Shown here one piece after another: positions 26,507-34,196 of a stretch of 45,376 bases of DNA. The position numbers and the translations under genes were made by a program. The stretch is taken from assembly GCA_949450265.1 (NCBI GenBank), contig CASTMW010000001.1, positions 1 to 45,376 on the forward strand. The letters run 5' to 3'. The notes under the pieces are model-generated. The model made no database searches. It was not told the origin of the DNA and worked only from the letters and a program-made list of their open reading frames with translations. How positions within the stretch are numbered: position 1 is the first letter of the stretch; each line of letters starts with the position of its first letter. The DNA is from an uncultured Eggerthellaceae bacterium (GTDB lineage Bacteria > Actinomycetota > Coriobacteriia > Coriobacteriales > Eggerthellaceae).

Positions 26507-27592
26507 CTACACGATCAGCATGGCGTCGCCGAACGAGAGCATGCGGTAGCGCTCGGTGATGGCGTGCGCGTAGGCCGCCATGATCTGGTCGCGGCTGGAG
26601 AAGGCGGATACCAGCATCATCAGCGTGGAACGCGGCACGTGAAAGTTCGTGATCAGTGCATCTACCACATGGAAGGTGCTGCCGGGGAGCAGGAAGAGCG
26701 ACGTTGCGGCGCGCTCGGTCGGCTGGATGCGCCCAGCCTGCGCATCCCAGGCGCTCTCCAGCGATCGCACACTGGTGGTGCCCACGGCTATCACGCGCCC
26801 TCCCGCCTCTTTTGTGCGCTCGATGGCGCGCACCGTATGCTCAGGCACGGTGTAGCGCTCGGTGTGCATGGCGTGGTCCTCGGCGTTCTCTTCGTCCACC
26901 ACGCGGAACGTGTCCAGTCCCACCTCCAGCTCGACGGTCTCCCATCCGATGCCCTTCTTCTGGCAGCGTTCGATCAGCTGCGGCGTGAAGTGCAGCCCAG
27001 CGGTGGGCGCGGCAGCCGAGCTTTCGCGTTTCGCATAGACGGTCTGGTACATCTCTGCATCGCCCGCGTAGTCCTTGATGTAGGGCGGCAGGGGCGTGGT
27101 GCCCACGGCGTGCAGCGCCTCGTCGAGGGATGGCAGCTGCGTGGTCAGTCGGGCCAGCCGCTCGCCCTTCTGCGCACCGGATGCCCAATCAACGATCTCG
27201 GCTGAGAGCACCACCTGGCCGCATGCGTCGGCGAAGTCGACCACGGCACCCGAGGCGGGTTTCAGGCGCTTGCCGGGACGCACGAGCACCTCCCAGAACG
27301 CCAACTGGTTCGTGCGCGGCTCGGGACCTGCCGCTTCGCGCAGCAGGAACACCTCGGCCGCCCCGCCGGTGCCGCGTTTGGCGCCCAGCAAACGTGCCGG
27401 CAGCACGCGGGTCTCGTTCGCCACCAGCAGATCCCCCGGATGCAGATAGTCGATCACGTCCCGGAAGATGCGGTCCTCCAAGCGTCCATCAATGCGGTGC
27501 AGCACCAGCAGACGGCACTCGTCGCGCACGGCGGCGGGAGCCTGGGCGATCAGCTCGGGGGGCAATTCGTAATCGAAATCAGCGGTCTTCAT
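26507..27592 (-). CDS. queA: tRNA preQ1(34) S-adenosylmethionine ribosyltransferase-isomerase
   Basis: A 361-residue QueA enzyme. It transfers the ribosyl part of S-adenosylmethionine to preQ1 in tRNA, giving epoxyqueuosine. The family start FDYELPPELIAQAPA, the LLVANETRVLPARL motif, PLPPYIK and the APTAGLHFT motif are present. The ATG overlaps the stop of the 64-codon ORF upstream (ATGA), so translation is coupled. Last gene of the minus-strand queH-ORF-queA operon. Confidence 0.95.
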   Translation of the reverse strand: MKTADFDYELPPELIAQAPAAVRDECRLLVLHRIDGRLEDRIFRDVIDYLHPGDLLVANETRVLPARLLGAKRGTGGAAEVFLLREAAGPEPRTNQLAFWEVLVRPGKRLKPASGAVVDFADACGQVVLSAEIVDWASGAQKGERLARLTTQLPSLDEALHAVGTTPLPPYIKDYAGDAEMYQTVYAKRESSAAAPTAGLHFTPQLIERCQKKGIGWETVELEVGLDTFRVVDEENAEDHAMHTERYTVPEHTVRAIERTKEAGGRVIAVGTTSVRSLESAWDAQAGRIQPTERAATSLFLLPGSTFHVVDALITNFHVPRSTLMMLVSAFSSRDQIMAAYAHAITERYRMLSFGDAMLIV

Positions 27593-27783
27593 AGCAAGCC
27601 ATATCTCTTATATCGGTCGAGCATCGATGAGAGGGCCATCTTCTGTGCGAGAAGCTGGCGAAACGTTGCCGTCCTTTCCTTGCCAGCGTCGCGCAGTTCG
27701 TCCACGCGCGATGCGGTCTCGTCGTATTCCGCAACGATATCGTCGCGCATGCGCAAGAAGGCTTCAAGGGATACGTCAGGCAT
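27589..27783 (-). CDS. Small helical protein coupled between queH and queA
   Basis: A 64-residue protein, MPDVSLEAFLRMRDDIVAEY at its start and RYKRYGLL at its end. It is rich in Asp, Glu, Arg and Leu in a coiled-coil-like pattern, with no cysteine or known motif. It starts 8 nt inside the end of queH (ATGCCTGA) and its stop overlaps the queA start (ATGA). Overlap on both sides, with a good helical composition, argues that it is real and translated. I recognise no family and claim no function. A longer in-frame reading to 28023 would lie inside queH and is rejected. Confidence 0.65.
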   Translation of the reverse strand: MPDVSLEAFLRMRDDIVAEYDETASRVDELRDAGKERTATFRQLLAQKMALSSMLDRYKRYGLL

Positions 27784-28537
27784 CGGGTCGATCCTTCCTC
27801 TGTGCGCGCAGCTCTTTGAGCACGGCGCGCTTGTGGGCCTGCTTGGTATCGTAGGCAGCCCGCTGCGCTCGGCGCGCTTGGAGCCGCGCCTCTTCGGGTG
27901 CGCGCGCGGCTGCTCGCTTCGCGCGCTCTTCTTCGCGCGCTCGCGCCCTTGCTTTCCGTTCGGCCTGCGCTTCGGCATCCGAGAATCGGCATCCGCAGTA
28001 GTTCTGACGATACAGGCCCGCATCGCGGCTGCGGCGCGTGGCTTGCGCGTAGTGCGGCGAATAATCCTCGAAGAAGGGCGCGATCCCAGCCCGCTGGCAT
28101 GCTCGCTCCAGCTCTTCTTCGATGATCCGCGTGTATTGGTATGGGCTCACGGAAAGCGTCGTGCCCAGCGCATCGAAGCCGTGCTGGCGCGCGTGGGCCA
28201 CTGCCGTCTCAAAGCGCAGCCGATAGCAGGCGCGACAGCGAGCCTGCCGCTGCTGCTCATTACCAGGGGCAGCAGCATCGCCGATGCGCCCGGCCGTGGC
28301 CTCCCATGCGTCAGGATCGTAGGCTCCTTCGGTCAGTGCAAGCTGCTCGGTGGCAGCCCATGCGCTGATGGTGTCGCGTCGCTGCTGGTACTCGTCAGCA
28401 GGTGCGATGTTGGGGTTGGCGAAGTAGAGATGTGGCTCGATCTGCCGTTCGCGCAACAGCCGAACGGGTTCCATGCTGCAGGGTCCGCAGCACGCGTGCA
28501 GCAGCAGTTTGGCGGGTTTGTCATCTGTGGAGAGCAC
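27776..28537 (-). CDS. queH: Epoxyqueuosine reductase QueH
   Basis: A 253-residue QueH (DUF208) enzyme, the non-cobalamin enzyme that reduces epoxyqueuosine to queuosine in tRNA. The CCGPCS motif near residue 15, the RCRACYRLR pair near residue 100 and the NYCGC motif near residue 180 provide the Cys ligands of the Fe-S cluster and metal. The last 60-70 residues are an unusual Arg/Ala/Lys-rich helix, perhaps for tRNA contact. The start is GTG at 28537, with no in-frame ATG; a TAGTAT box ends 6 nt upstream, so the transcript is probably leaderless. Confidence 0.92.
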   Translation of the reverse strand: MLSTDDKPAKLLLHACCGPCSMEPVRLLRERQIEPHLYFANPNIAPADEYQQRRDTISAWAATEQLALTEGAYDPDAWEATAGRIGDAAAPGNEQQRQARCRACYRLRFETAVAHARQHGFDALGTTLSVSPYQYTRIIEEELERACQRAGIAPFFEDYSPHYAQATRRSRDAGLYRQNYCGCRFSDAEAQAERKARARAREEERAKRAAARAPEEARLQARRAQRAAYDTKQAHKRAVLKELRAQRKDRPDA

Positions 28538-28542
28538 GGCGC

Positions 28543-28551
28543 TATACTACC
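28543..28551. promoter_or_regulatory. Overlapping divergent -10 boxes (queH and HAD gene)
   Basis: TATACT (28543-28548, plus strand) overlaps TAGTAT (28551-28546, minus strand). The plus box has TTGTCA 19 nt upstream; the minus box places initiation at the queH GTG. The two promoters must compete for polymerase. Confidence 0.5.
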
Positions 28552-28606
28552 ATGGAACGTTCCCGCGCCGCAGCGCATGGTGTTCGCTGCGCCGGTCCAT
28601 GAAAGG

Positions 28607-29530
28607 ATGGAAGGGATGGGAAGATCGTATCGAGCGGTGTGCTTCGATCTTGACGGCACGCTGCTGCCGATGGACATAGATGAGTTCATGGCGAAGTACT
28701 TCGCTGGCATTGCTGCGTTCATGACAGCGAACGGCCAAGATGGCGAACGCTTCATGGCTGCCTTGAAGGCGGGCACGAAGGCCATGGCCACCCATGCCGA
28801 CGACGCGCTCAACAGCGATGCGTTCTGGCGCACGTTCTTCGAGGTGTACGGGGTGGCTGACCTGTCGCAGCAGGAGCGCCTGCAGCAGCTTTCCACGCGG
28901 TATTACGACGAGGCGTTCCCGCATATCGGGGATGGCTTCCAGGGTGACCCGACCGCGGCCCGCGTGATAGCGAAGCTGGCGGCGAAAGGGTATCCGCTGG
29001 TGCTGACCACCATGCCCATGTTCCCGCGGGCAGCAGTGGAGCATCGTCTGGAATGGGCTGGCGTGGACCCAGCAGCGTTTGCGCGCATCACCCACTACGG
29101 CAATTCCAAGAGCGTGAAGCCCAAGCAGACCTATTATGCCGAGAACCTGGCAGCCATGGGTGTTGCGGGAGATGAGGTGCTCATGGTGGGCAACAACACC
29201 ATGGAGGACCTGTCGTTCCTCGATCTGGGGGCTGATGCGTACTTGGTGACCGATTGGTTGCTCGATCCGGTGGGGTTCGACCTTGACACGGTGCGGCATG
29301 GGAGCATGGCGGATCTGGAAGCGTGGGTGGACGGACTGCCCGCCTGTGCTGACCCGGCGGCCTCCATCAGTGATGCGCCCGTGGCCCAGCAGGCCATGCA
29401 GCAGGCGTTGGCTGCCAACGCGGTGGACGGGCTTGATCTGGCCGATGCTGCTCGGAAAGCGGCAGCGGTGGCCGATGCGGTGGCGGGCGACCATGAGCCG
29501 GGCGCTGCAGGCCGCCTGAAGGTGCGGTAG
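28607..29530 (+). CDS. HAD-superfamily hydrolase
   Basis: A HAD phosphatase-fold protein of about 304-307 residues. Motif I is CFDLDGTLLP (nucleophile and acid Asp); motif II Thr is in LTTMP; the motif III Lys is in VKPKQTYY; motif IV is VGNNTMEDLSFLDLGADAYLV. The insertion between motifs I and II is a helical cap of type C1. A C-terminal Ala-rich tail of about 70 residues is unusual. The ATG at 28607 or 28616 has AAGGATGGAAGG nearby. Substrate is unknown. It lies between divergent queH and tgt. Confidence 0.85.
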   Translation: MEGMGRSYRAVCFDLDGTLLPMDIDEFMAKYFAGIAAFMTANGQDGERFMAALKAGTKAMATHADDALNSDAFWRTFFEVYGVADLSQQERLQQLSTRYYDEAFPHIGDGFQGDPTAARVIAKLAAKGYPLVLTTMPMFPRAAVEHRLEWAGVDPAAFARITHYGNSKSVKPKQTYYAENLAAMGVAGDEVLMVGNNTMEDLSFLDLGADAYLVTDWLLDPVGFDLDTVRHGSMADLEAWVDGLPACADPAASISDAPVAQQAMQQALAANAVDGLDLADAARKAAAVADAVAGDHEPGAAGRLKVR

Positions 29531-29536
29531 GTCATC

Positions 29537-30682
29537 ATGGCGCTCTTCGATTGCACGGTGGATGCCACAAGCGGGCATGCTCGCGCGCTCACGTTCACCA
29601 CGGCGCATGGCGATTTCCGCACGCCCATGTTCATGCCGGTGGGCACGCATGCCACGGTGAAGGGCATCACGCCCGACCAGCTTGCGGGCTTAGGTGCGCA
29701 GGTGGTACTGGCGAACACGTATCACTTGGCCATGCGCCCCGGAGCTGAGGTGGTGGCCGAGGCGGGCGGCGTGCATCGATTCATGGATTACGTAGGCCCT
29801 ATGCTCACCGATTCGGGCGGTTTCCAGGTGTTCAGTCTGGCCGATACGGTGAAGCTCACCGAGGACGGCGTGGAGTTCCGCAGCATCTACGATGGCAGCC
29901 GGGTGTTCTGGACGCCGGAAGAGAACATGCGTATCCAAGAGCTGATCGGGGCGGACATCGCCATGCAGCTGGATCAGTGCGCGCCTTATCCGGCCGAGAA
30001 GGACTTCGTGGCGCAAGCCGTTATGCGATCGCACAAATGGGCACGCCGGTGTTTGGCCGCCCACACAAGACCCGACCAGACGCTCTTCGGTATCGTACAG
30101 GGGGGAATGCACCTGGACCTGCGATTGGAGAGCGTGCGCGGATTGCTGGACATAGAGAACGCATCGCTTGCGGCAGGCGGACGCCGCTTCGGCGGTTTCG
30201 GCATCGGCGGATACTCGGTGGGCGAGAGCCACGAGGTGATGTTCGAGACGCTGGGCCAGGTGGCGCGCGCGCTGCCCGCCGATCGACCGCGCTACCTGAT
30301 GGGCGTGGGCAATCCCACGACGCTCGTGCGCGCGGTGGCCGAGGGCGTGGACATGTTCGACTGCGTGCTTCCCACGCGCACGGCTCGCATGGGCACCGCA
30401 TTCAGCAGCACGGGCCGCATGAACATGCGCAATGCCAAGTTTGCGCGCGATTTCACCCCGCTCGACCACGCGTGCGACTGCTACACGTGCACGCATTTCA
30501 CGCGGGCGTACCTGCGGCATCTGGTGAAGCAGGACGAGATGCTGGGCGGCATCCTGCTTTCGCTGCATAACCTGCATTTTCTGTTGGATCTCATGCGCCG
30601 GGCGCGCGAAGCGGTGCTGGCTGATGCCTACGACGCGTTCGTGGCCGCATGGATGGCCAGCCCTGCCGCACAGGATTACTAG
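29537..30682 (+). CDS. tgt: tRNA-guanine transglycosylase
   Basis: A 381-residue Tgt, which exchanges guanine 34 for preQ1 in tRNAs with GUN anticodons. The base-binding Asp is in LTDSGGFQVFSL and the nucleophile Asp in MFDCVLPTRTAR. The zinc site CDCYTC and a distal His are present. It follows the HAD gene by 6 nt on the plus strand, whereas queH and queA are on the minus strand. Queuosine synthesis from preQ1 (queA, queH, tgt) is thus complete here; preQ1 synthesis genes queCDEF are absent. Confidence 0.95.
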   Translation: MALFDCTVDATSGHARALTFTTAHGDFRTPMFMPVGTHATVKGITPDQLAGLGAQVVLANTYHLAMRPGAEVVAEAGGVHRFMDYVGPMLTDSGGFQVFSLADTVKLTEDGVEFRSIYDGSRVFWTPEENMRIQELIGADIAMQLDQCAPYPAEKDFVAQAVMRSHKWARRCLAAHTRPDQTLFGIVQGGMHLDLRLESVRGLLDIENASLAAGGRRFGGFGIGGYSVGESHEVMFETLGQVARALPADRPRYLMGVGNPTTLVRAVAEGVDMFDCVLPTRTARMGTAFSSTGRMNMRNAKFARDFTPLDHACDCYTCTHFTRAYLRHLVKQDEMLGGILLSLHNLHFLLDLMRRAREAVLADAYDAFVAAWMASPAAQDY

Positions 30683-30692
30683 GAGCTCGCGC

Positions 30693-31985
30693 ATGAGCAG
30701 CTTCAACCCCAGGGTCTATGCCGATCTTCTGCGCGTGCGGCAGGCGTACGCCTTCGAGGCGGGGTGCTTCCTCATGCGCTTCTACGCATACATGATGAAC
30801 ATCGGCACGGTGACCATGCTGACGCTGGCGGGGTATTCGTTCTTCGTGGCGGGGCTGACCTCGTCGGTCATCGCGCTGTCCACGTTCTTCATCGCGCCGC
30901 GCGTGTCGAAGCGGGTGGATGAGCGCGGGCAGCATCGGGTGGTGCCGGTGGCGGCGGCCATCACCATGGCTGGGCTTGCCATCATGCTGGGCAACGTGGT
31001 GGTGCACGGACCGGAATGGGTGCTGTTCGCGGCGGCGCTGCCCATGGGCTTCGTGCCGAACCCGCAGGCGCTGGCGCGGGCGCGCTGGACGTTCCTCATC
31101 CGCTCGGGACGTTTGGGCGATGCAGCGCCCGACCTGCGCACCATGTTCAGCTATGAAGGGGTGCTCGACGACATCGGGTTCATGTTCAGCCCGTCCATCA
31201 GTATCGCGCTGGCATCGGCCATCACGCCGGTGGCGGGGCTTCTGGCCGGTGGTGTGTCGTTCGCGGTGGGTACCACGCTGCTCACGCTGTCACGCTCGAC
31301 CGAGCCGGTGCCAGGCTGGAGCGATGCCACGCGCGGTGCGGCCGGTGCGGATGCGGCAGCGAAGGCGGTCGCTCGCCCGAAGAGCGTGCTGCGCACTTCG
31401 TCGGTGGTGCGGGTGCTCTTCGCCATCATGTTCTTCGTGGGCGCGTTCTTCAGCGTCTTCGATGCCACCACCGTGGCGCTGTCCGAGGAATTGGGCAATC
31501 CGAACATCGCCAGCGTGGTGCTGATCGTGGCCTCGTGTGTGTCCATGGTGACGGGCTTCCTGTTCGGCATGGTGCATCTGCGTATCCCGCAGTACGCGCA
31601 GCTGCTGGTCACCGCCGTCATCATCGGGTGCGCCTACGGCAGCATGTTCCTGGTCGATTCGGCGATGTCGCTGTTCATCATGTCCACCATCGCGGCGCTG
31701 TTCTACGCGCCGCTGCTCATCACGGCAAACGCCACGTGCGAGCTCGCCGTGCCCGGCAGTCGCATCACTGAGGCCATCACGTGGATGAACGCGGGCATGA
31801 CATGCGGCATGGCGTTCGGGCCGTCGGTCAGCGGCATCATCGTGGATACGTGGGGCGCGGCGGCCAGCTTCGATTTCGGGGCCGTGCTGGCGTTCGCGGT
31901 GCCGGTGACGGCGCTGCTGGGCGCGCGCATCTTGAAGCGGGGCTTGCGCACCAGCTATGAGGTGATCGGAACCGAGAAGGAATAG
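30693..31985 (+). CDS. Major facilitator superfamily transporter
   Basis: A 430-residue transporter with about 12 hydrophobic helices. The short loop APRVSKRVDERGQHRVV after helix 2 resembles the MFS motif A. A loop of about 50 residues with many charges divides the halves (after helix 6). It has AGGAG before the ATG and starts 11 nt after tgt. Substrate is unknown; the position next to tgt does not prove a link to queuine or preQ1 uptake. Confidence 0.82.
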   Translation: MSSFNPRVYADLLRVRQAYAFEAGCFLMRFYAYMMNIGTVTMLTLAGYSFFVAGLTSSVIALSTFFIAPRVSKRVDERGQHRVVPVAAAITMAGLAIMLGNVVVHGPEWVLFAAALPMGFVPNPQALARARWTFLIRSGRLGDAAPDLRTMFSYEGVLDDIGFMFSPSISIALASAITPVAGLLAGGVSFAVGTTLLTLSRSTEPVPGWSDATRGAAGADAAAKAVARPKSVLRTSSVVRVLFAIMFFVGAFFSVFDATTVALSEELGNPNIASVVLIVASCVSMVTGFLFGMVHLRIPQYAQLLVTAVIIGCAYGSMFLVDSAMSLFIMSTIAALFYAPLLITANATCELAVPGSRITEAITWMNAGMTCGMAFGPSVSGIIVDTWGAAASFDFGAVLAFAVPVTALLGARILKRGLRTSYEVIGTEKE

Positions 31986-31995
31986 GTAGGGCGCT

Positions 31996-33108
31996 ATGGA
32001 TGCACAGACTGACGAACGGAAGCGTGCCACGCGGAAGGCGCAGGCCTATCTGAATGGTGAAGCCGGTGCGGCGCTGCGCGAAGCGCTCGGTATCGGCGCG
32101 GAGGTGCCCTTGGAGCCGCATCTGCTGGGCATGGGCGAGCACAACCTGAACTTCTGGTTCTGCGCGCCGGGCGCTTTGCGGTACGTGCTGCGCATCAACG
32201 TGGCCAGTCAGCCGTTCCACAAGAACCAGATCCGCTATGAATACGGGGCGCTTAAAGCAGCGCAACCGAGCGGGTGCACGCCGCGCCCGCTGTTCATCGA
32301 CGATACGCCTGCCGCGTTGGGCAAGGGCGTGCTGGTGGAGACGTTCTGCGACGGCCAGCAGTTGGATTTCGACCATCTGCGCGCTGGGGACGTGCGCTGC
32401 GCCATCCAGATGATGGCCGATGTGCATGCGGTGGAGCTGCCCGCGCGCACCACGCTGTTCCACCCGGCAGACCCGCTGCGCGAGATGTTCGACGAATGCG
32501 TGCAGCGCTTCGCTGACTACCGCGCATCGGGGTTCGAGGACGCGCGCATCACACGTTGGACCGAGCGGTTCATGTCGGCTGTCCAGCGCATGCTCGATGA
32601 GGTGGCGCCTCCGCAGGATACCTCCCATATTATCAACACCGAAACGCTGCCCTCGCATTTCCTGATCCCCGCGGATGCCGCTGCGCGCGCTGCGGCCGCA
32701 CCGCTGCTGGGAACGGGGCGCTTCTGCGATGCGCCGGGATCCTTCGTGGACTGGGAGCGTCCGGTGGTGGGGGAAGTGGCCCAGGATGTCGCCTATTTCG
32801 TATCGCCCACCACCACGTTCTGGGACAGTCAGTTCCTGTTTCCGGCACGCGATGTGCCGAGCGTGATCGACGATTACTGGCGGGCGGTGGATGGCCGTTT
32901 CGCGCGTTGCGACTTCGATGCGCGCTTCCGTGCGTGGCGCATGATGACGGCGCTGAAATCCACCACCTGGTGTGTGCAGGCCATCCCGCGCTACACGCAG
33001 GACACTGGCGTGCACACCACCGAGAAGACCGCCGACAAGCTGCCCGACTATCTGTCGGATGAGTTCATGGAGCTGATCGCGAAGGAATGCTTCTATCTGG
33101 AGGGCTGA
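31996..33108 (+). CDS. APH-fold protein with divergent catalytic loop
   Basis: A 370-residue protein of the aminoglycoside/choline kinase fold. N-terminal GMGEHNLNFWFCAPG and YVLRINV strands fit the ATP-binding lobe, and GSFVDWERPVVGEVAQDVAYFV matches the second catalytic Asp strand. The catalytic loop normally reads HxDxxxxN; here it is INTETLPSHF, changing all three positions. Family members with a TE variant exist as I recall, so activity is possible but not assured. It follows the MFS gene by 10 nt. Its stop lies in the outer arm of the long palindrome at 33102. Confidence 0.7.
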   Translation: MDAQTDERKRATRKAQAYLNGEAGAALREALGIGAEVPLEPHLLGMGEHNLNFWFCAPGALRYVLRINVASQPFHKNQIRYEYGALKAAQPSGCTPRPLFIDDTPAALGKGVLVETFCDGQQLDFDHLRAGDVRCAIQMMADVHAVELPARTTLFHPADPLREMFDECVQRFADYRASGFEDARITRWTERFMSAVQRMLDEVAPPQDTSHIINTETLPSHFLIPADAAARAAAAPLLGTGRFCDAPGSFVDWERPVVGEVAQDVAYFVSPTTTFWDSQFLFPARDVPSVIDDYWRAVDGRFARCDFDARFRAWRMMTALKSTTWCVQAIPRYTQDTGVHTTEKTADKLPDYLSDEFMELIAKECFYLEG

Positions 33109-33226
33109 TCGGGTCGATGGAGCCGAGGTTACGTCGAGCGATTGAGAGATCCGCCTTTCAGCGTTCTTTGCTGAAAGGCTAGCTCGATTGAGCGAGACCT
33201 CGAGGCACAATCGACCCGATCAGCCC
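33102..33226. repeat. 125-nt nested palindrome between convergent genes
   Basis: GGGCTGATCGGGTCGAT (33102-33118) pairs perfectly with 33210-33226. Inside are CGAGGT/ACCTCG (33124-33129 with 33197-33202), TCGAGC/GCTCGA (33134-33139 with 33182-33187) and a 10-bp apical stem GCCTTTCAGC/GCTGAAAGGC (33153-33162 with 33170-33179). The whole gap folds as one rod on either strand. It contains the APH stop and abuts the stop of the convergent phosphatase gene. It could be a bidirectional terminator or a palindromic mobile repeat. Confidence 0.75.
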
Positions 33227-34000
33227 CTATGGAATCGTTATCGTGCAGGCTTCGCGGATGCGCGTTTGCTCTGCGGTATCGATGCCCAGCTGTGATCGGA
33301 TGAAGCGTTCCATGTTCCCGCAGCGCTCATCCACGGCAGCGTAGAACGCATCCAAGCTCTCGGGCCGCGCGCGATGCGAGAGCACAAGTTCGTGCGCGCG
33401 TTGCTCATCGCCATCGGCAAGCCGTAGGAAGCGCTCGAACAGACGGTCGTAGTGCTTGTCCCGCGATTCGTTGGTCAGCAGATAATCGGCTAGGATATTC
33501 TCGCGAGATGCACCTAGCACGCTCAGGATGCCTGCGCGGTCCTTCCCGCCGCTGCAATGCCATAGGATGGCGTGTCCCTTGCAGGCGTATGCGAAGATAT
33601 GACCGACCGCCGCGCGCATCTGCCGCACTGTCAGCGGATTCACCAGCGACCGGTAAAATCGCGGCGGATCGCATGCTACATCGCGCCCGACCACCTTCGT
33701 TCCTGCGCCGGGTTCGGTGTACTCGATGCCCACCTTCTCCAGGTCGTAGAAGGGGATGTGCTGGTGGTCCACGCCTGCCACGGCGATCGGCGGATGGGCG
33801 TCGCGCTCCCACCCGCAGCGCAGGTCCACGACGCAGCGGATGCGCCGCTCTTCGAAGAGCGAGCGGTGGTCGGCTTCGGTGATGGTGCCAAGATGGGCAC
33901 CGCGAAAGAGCAGCCCGGGCATCACGGCACGCCTGCCCGCAACGGGAATGCCGCCCAGATCGCGCACGTTATCGACGCCTTGCAACGCTACGGTCCTCAT
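33227..34000 (-). CDS. Tyrosine-phosphatase family protein
   Basis: A 257-residue protein with the Y_phosphatase3 pattern. VDNVRDLGGIPVAG opens it; the Cys-X5-Arg P-loop is HCSGGKDRAG; an Arg/Asp-rich VVDLRCGWERD precedes it. Such enzymes hydrolyse phosphotyrosine or phosphoinositides and are common single genes in actinobacteria. The ATG at 34000 has a GAAGGA site upstream on the minus strand; longer readings are rejected. It converges with the APH-like gene through the long palindrome and is divergent from secDF. Confidence 0.88.
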   Translation of the reverse strand: MRTVALQGVDNVRDLGGIPVAGRRAVMPGLLFRGAHLGTITEADHRSLFEERRIRCVVDLRCGWERDAHPPIAVAGVDHQHIPFYDLEKVGIEYTEPGAGTKVVGRDVACDPPRFYRSLVNPLTVRQMRAAVGHIFAYACKGHAILWHCSGGKDRAGILSVLGASRENILADYLLTNESRDKHYDRLFERFLRLADGDEQRAHELVLSHRARPESLDAFYAAVDERCGNMERFIRSQLGIDTAEQTRIREACTITIP

Positions 34001-34196
34001 ATCATCCTTCGAACAACCATCGTATGGGTGGATTATACGTCCACTAGCGCGCGTGACCACCGGTGCGATGGACAATCTGCGCAGATGTGCAACGCGCGCG
34101 CGAATACTCCTTGATTGTGGCAAAATATGAAAGTTAGCGCCCGACGGGTGCTTTCGACACGTGAGATACCAACGTGAGACAACAGGAGAATCGGGC

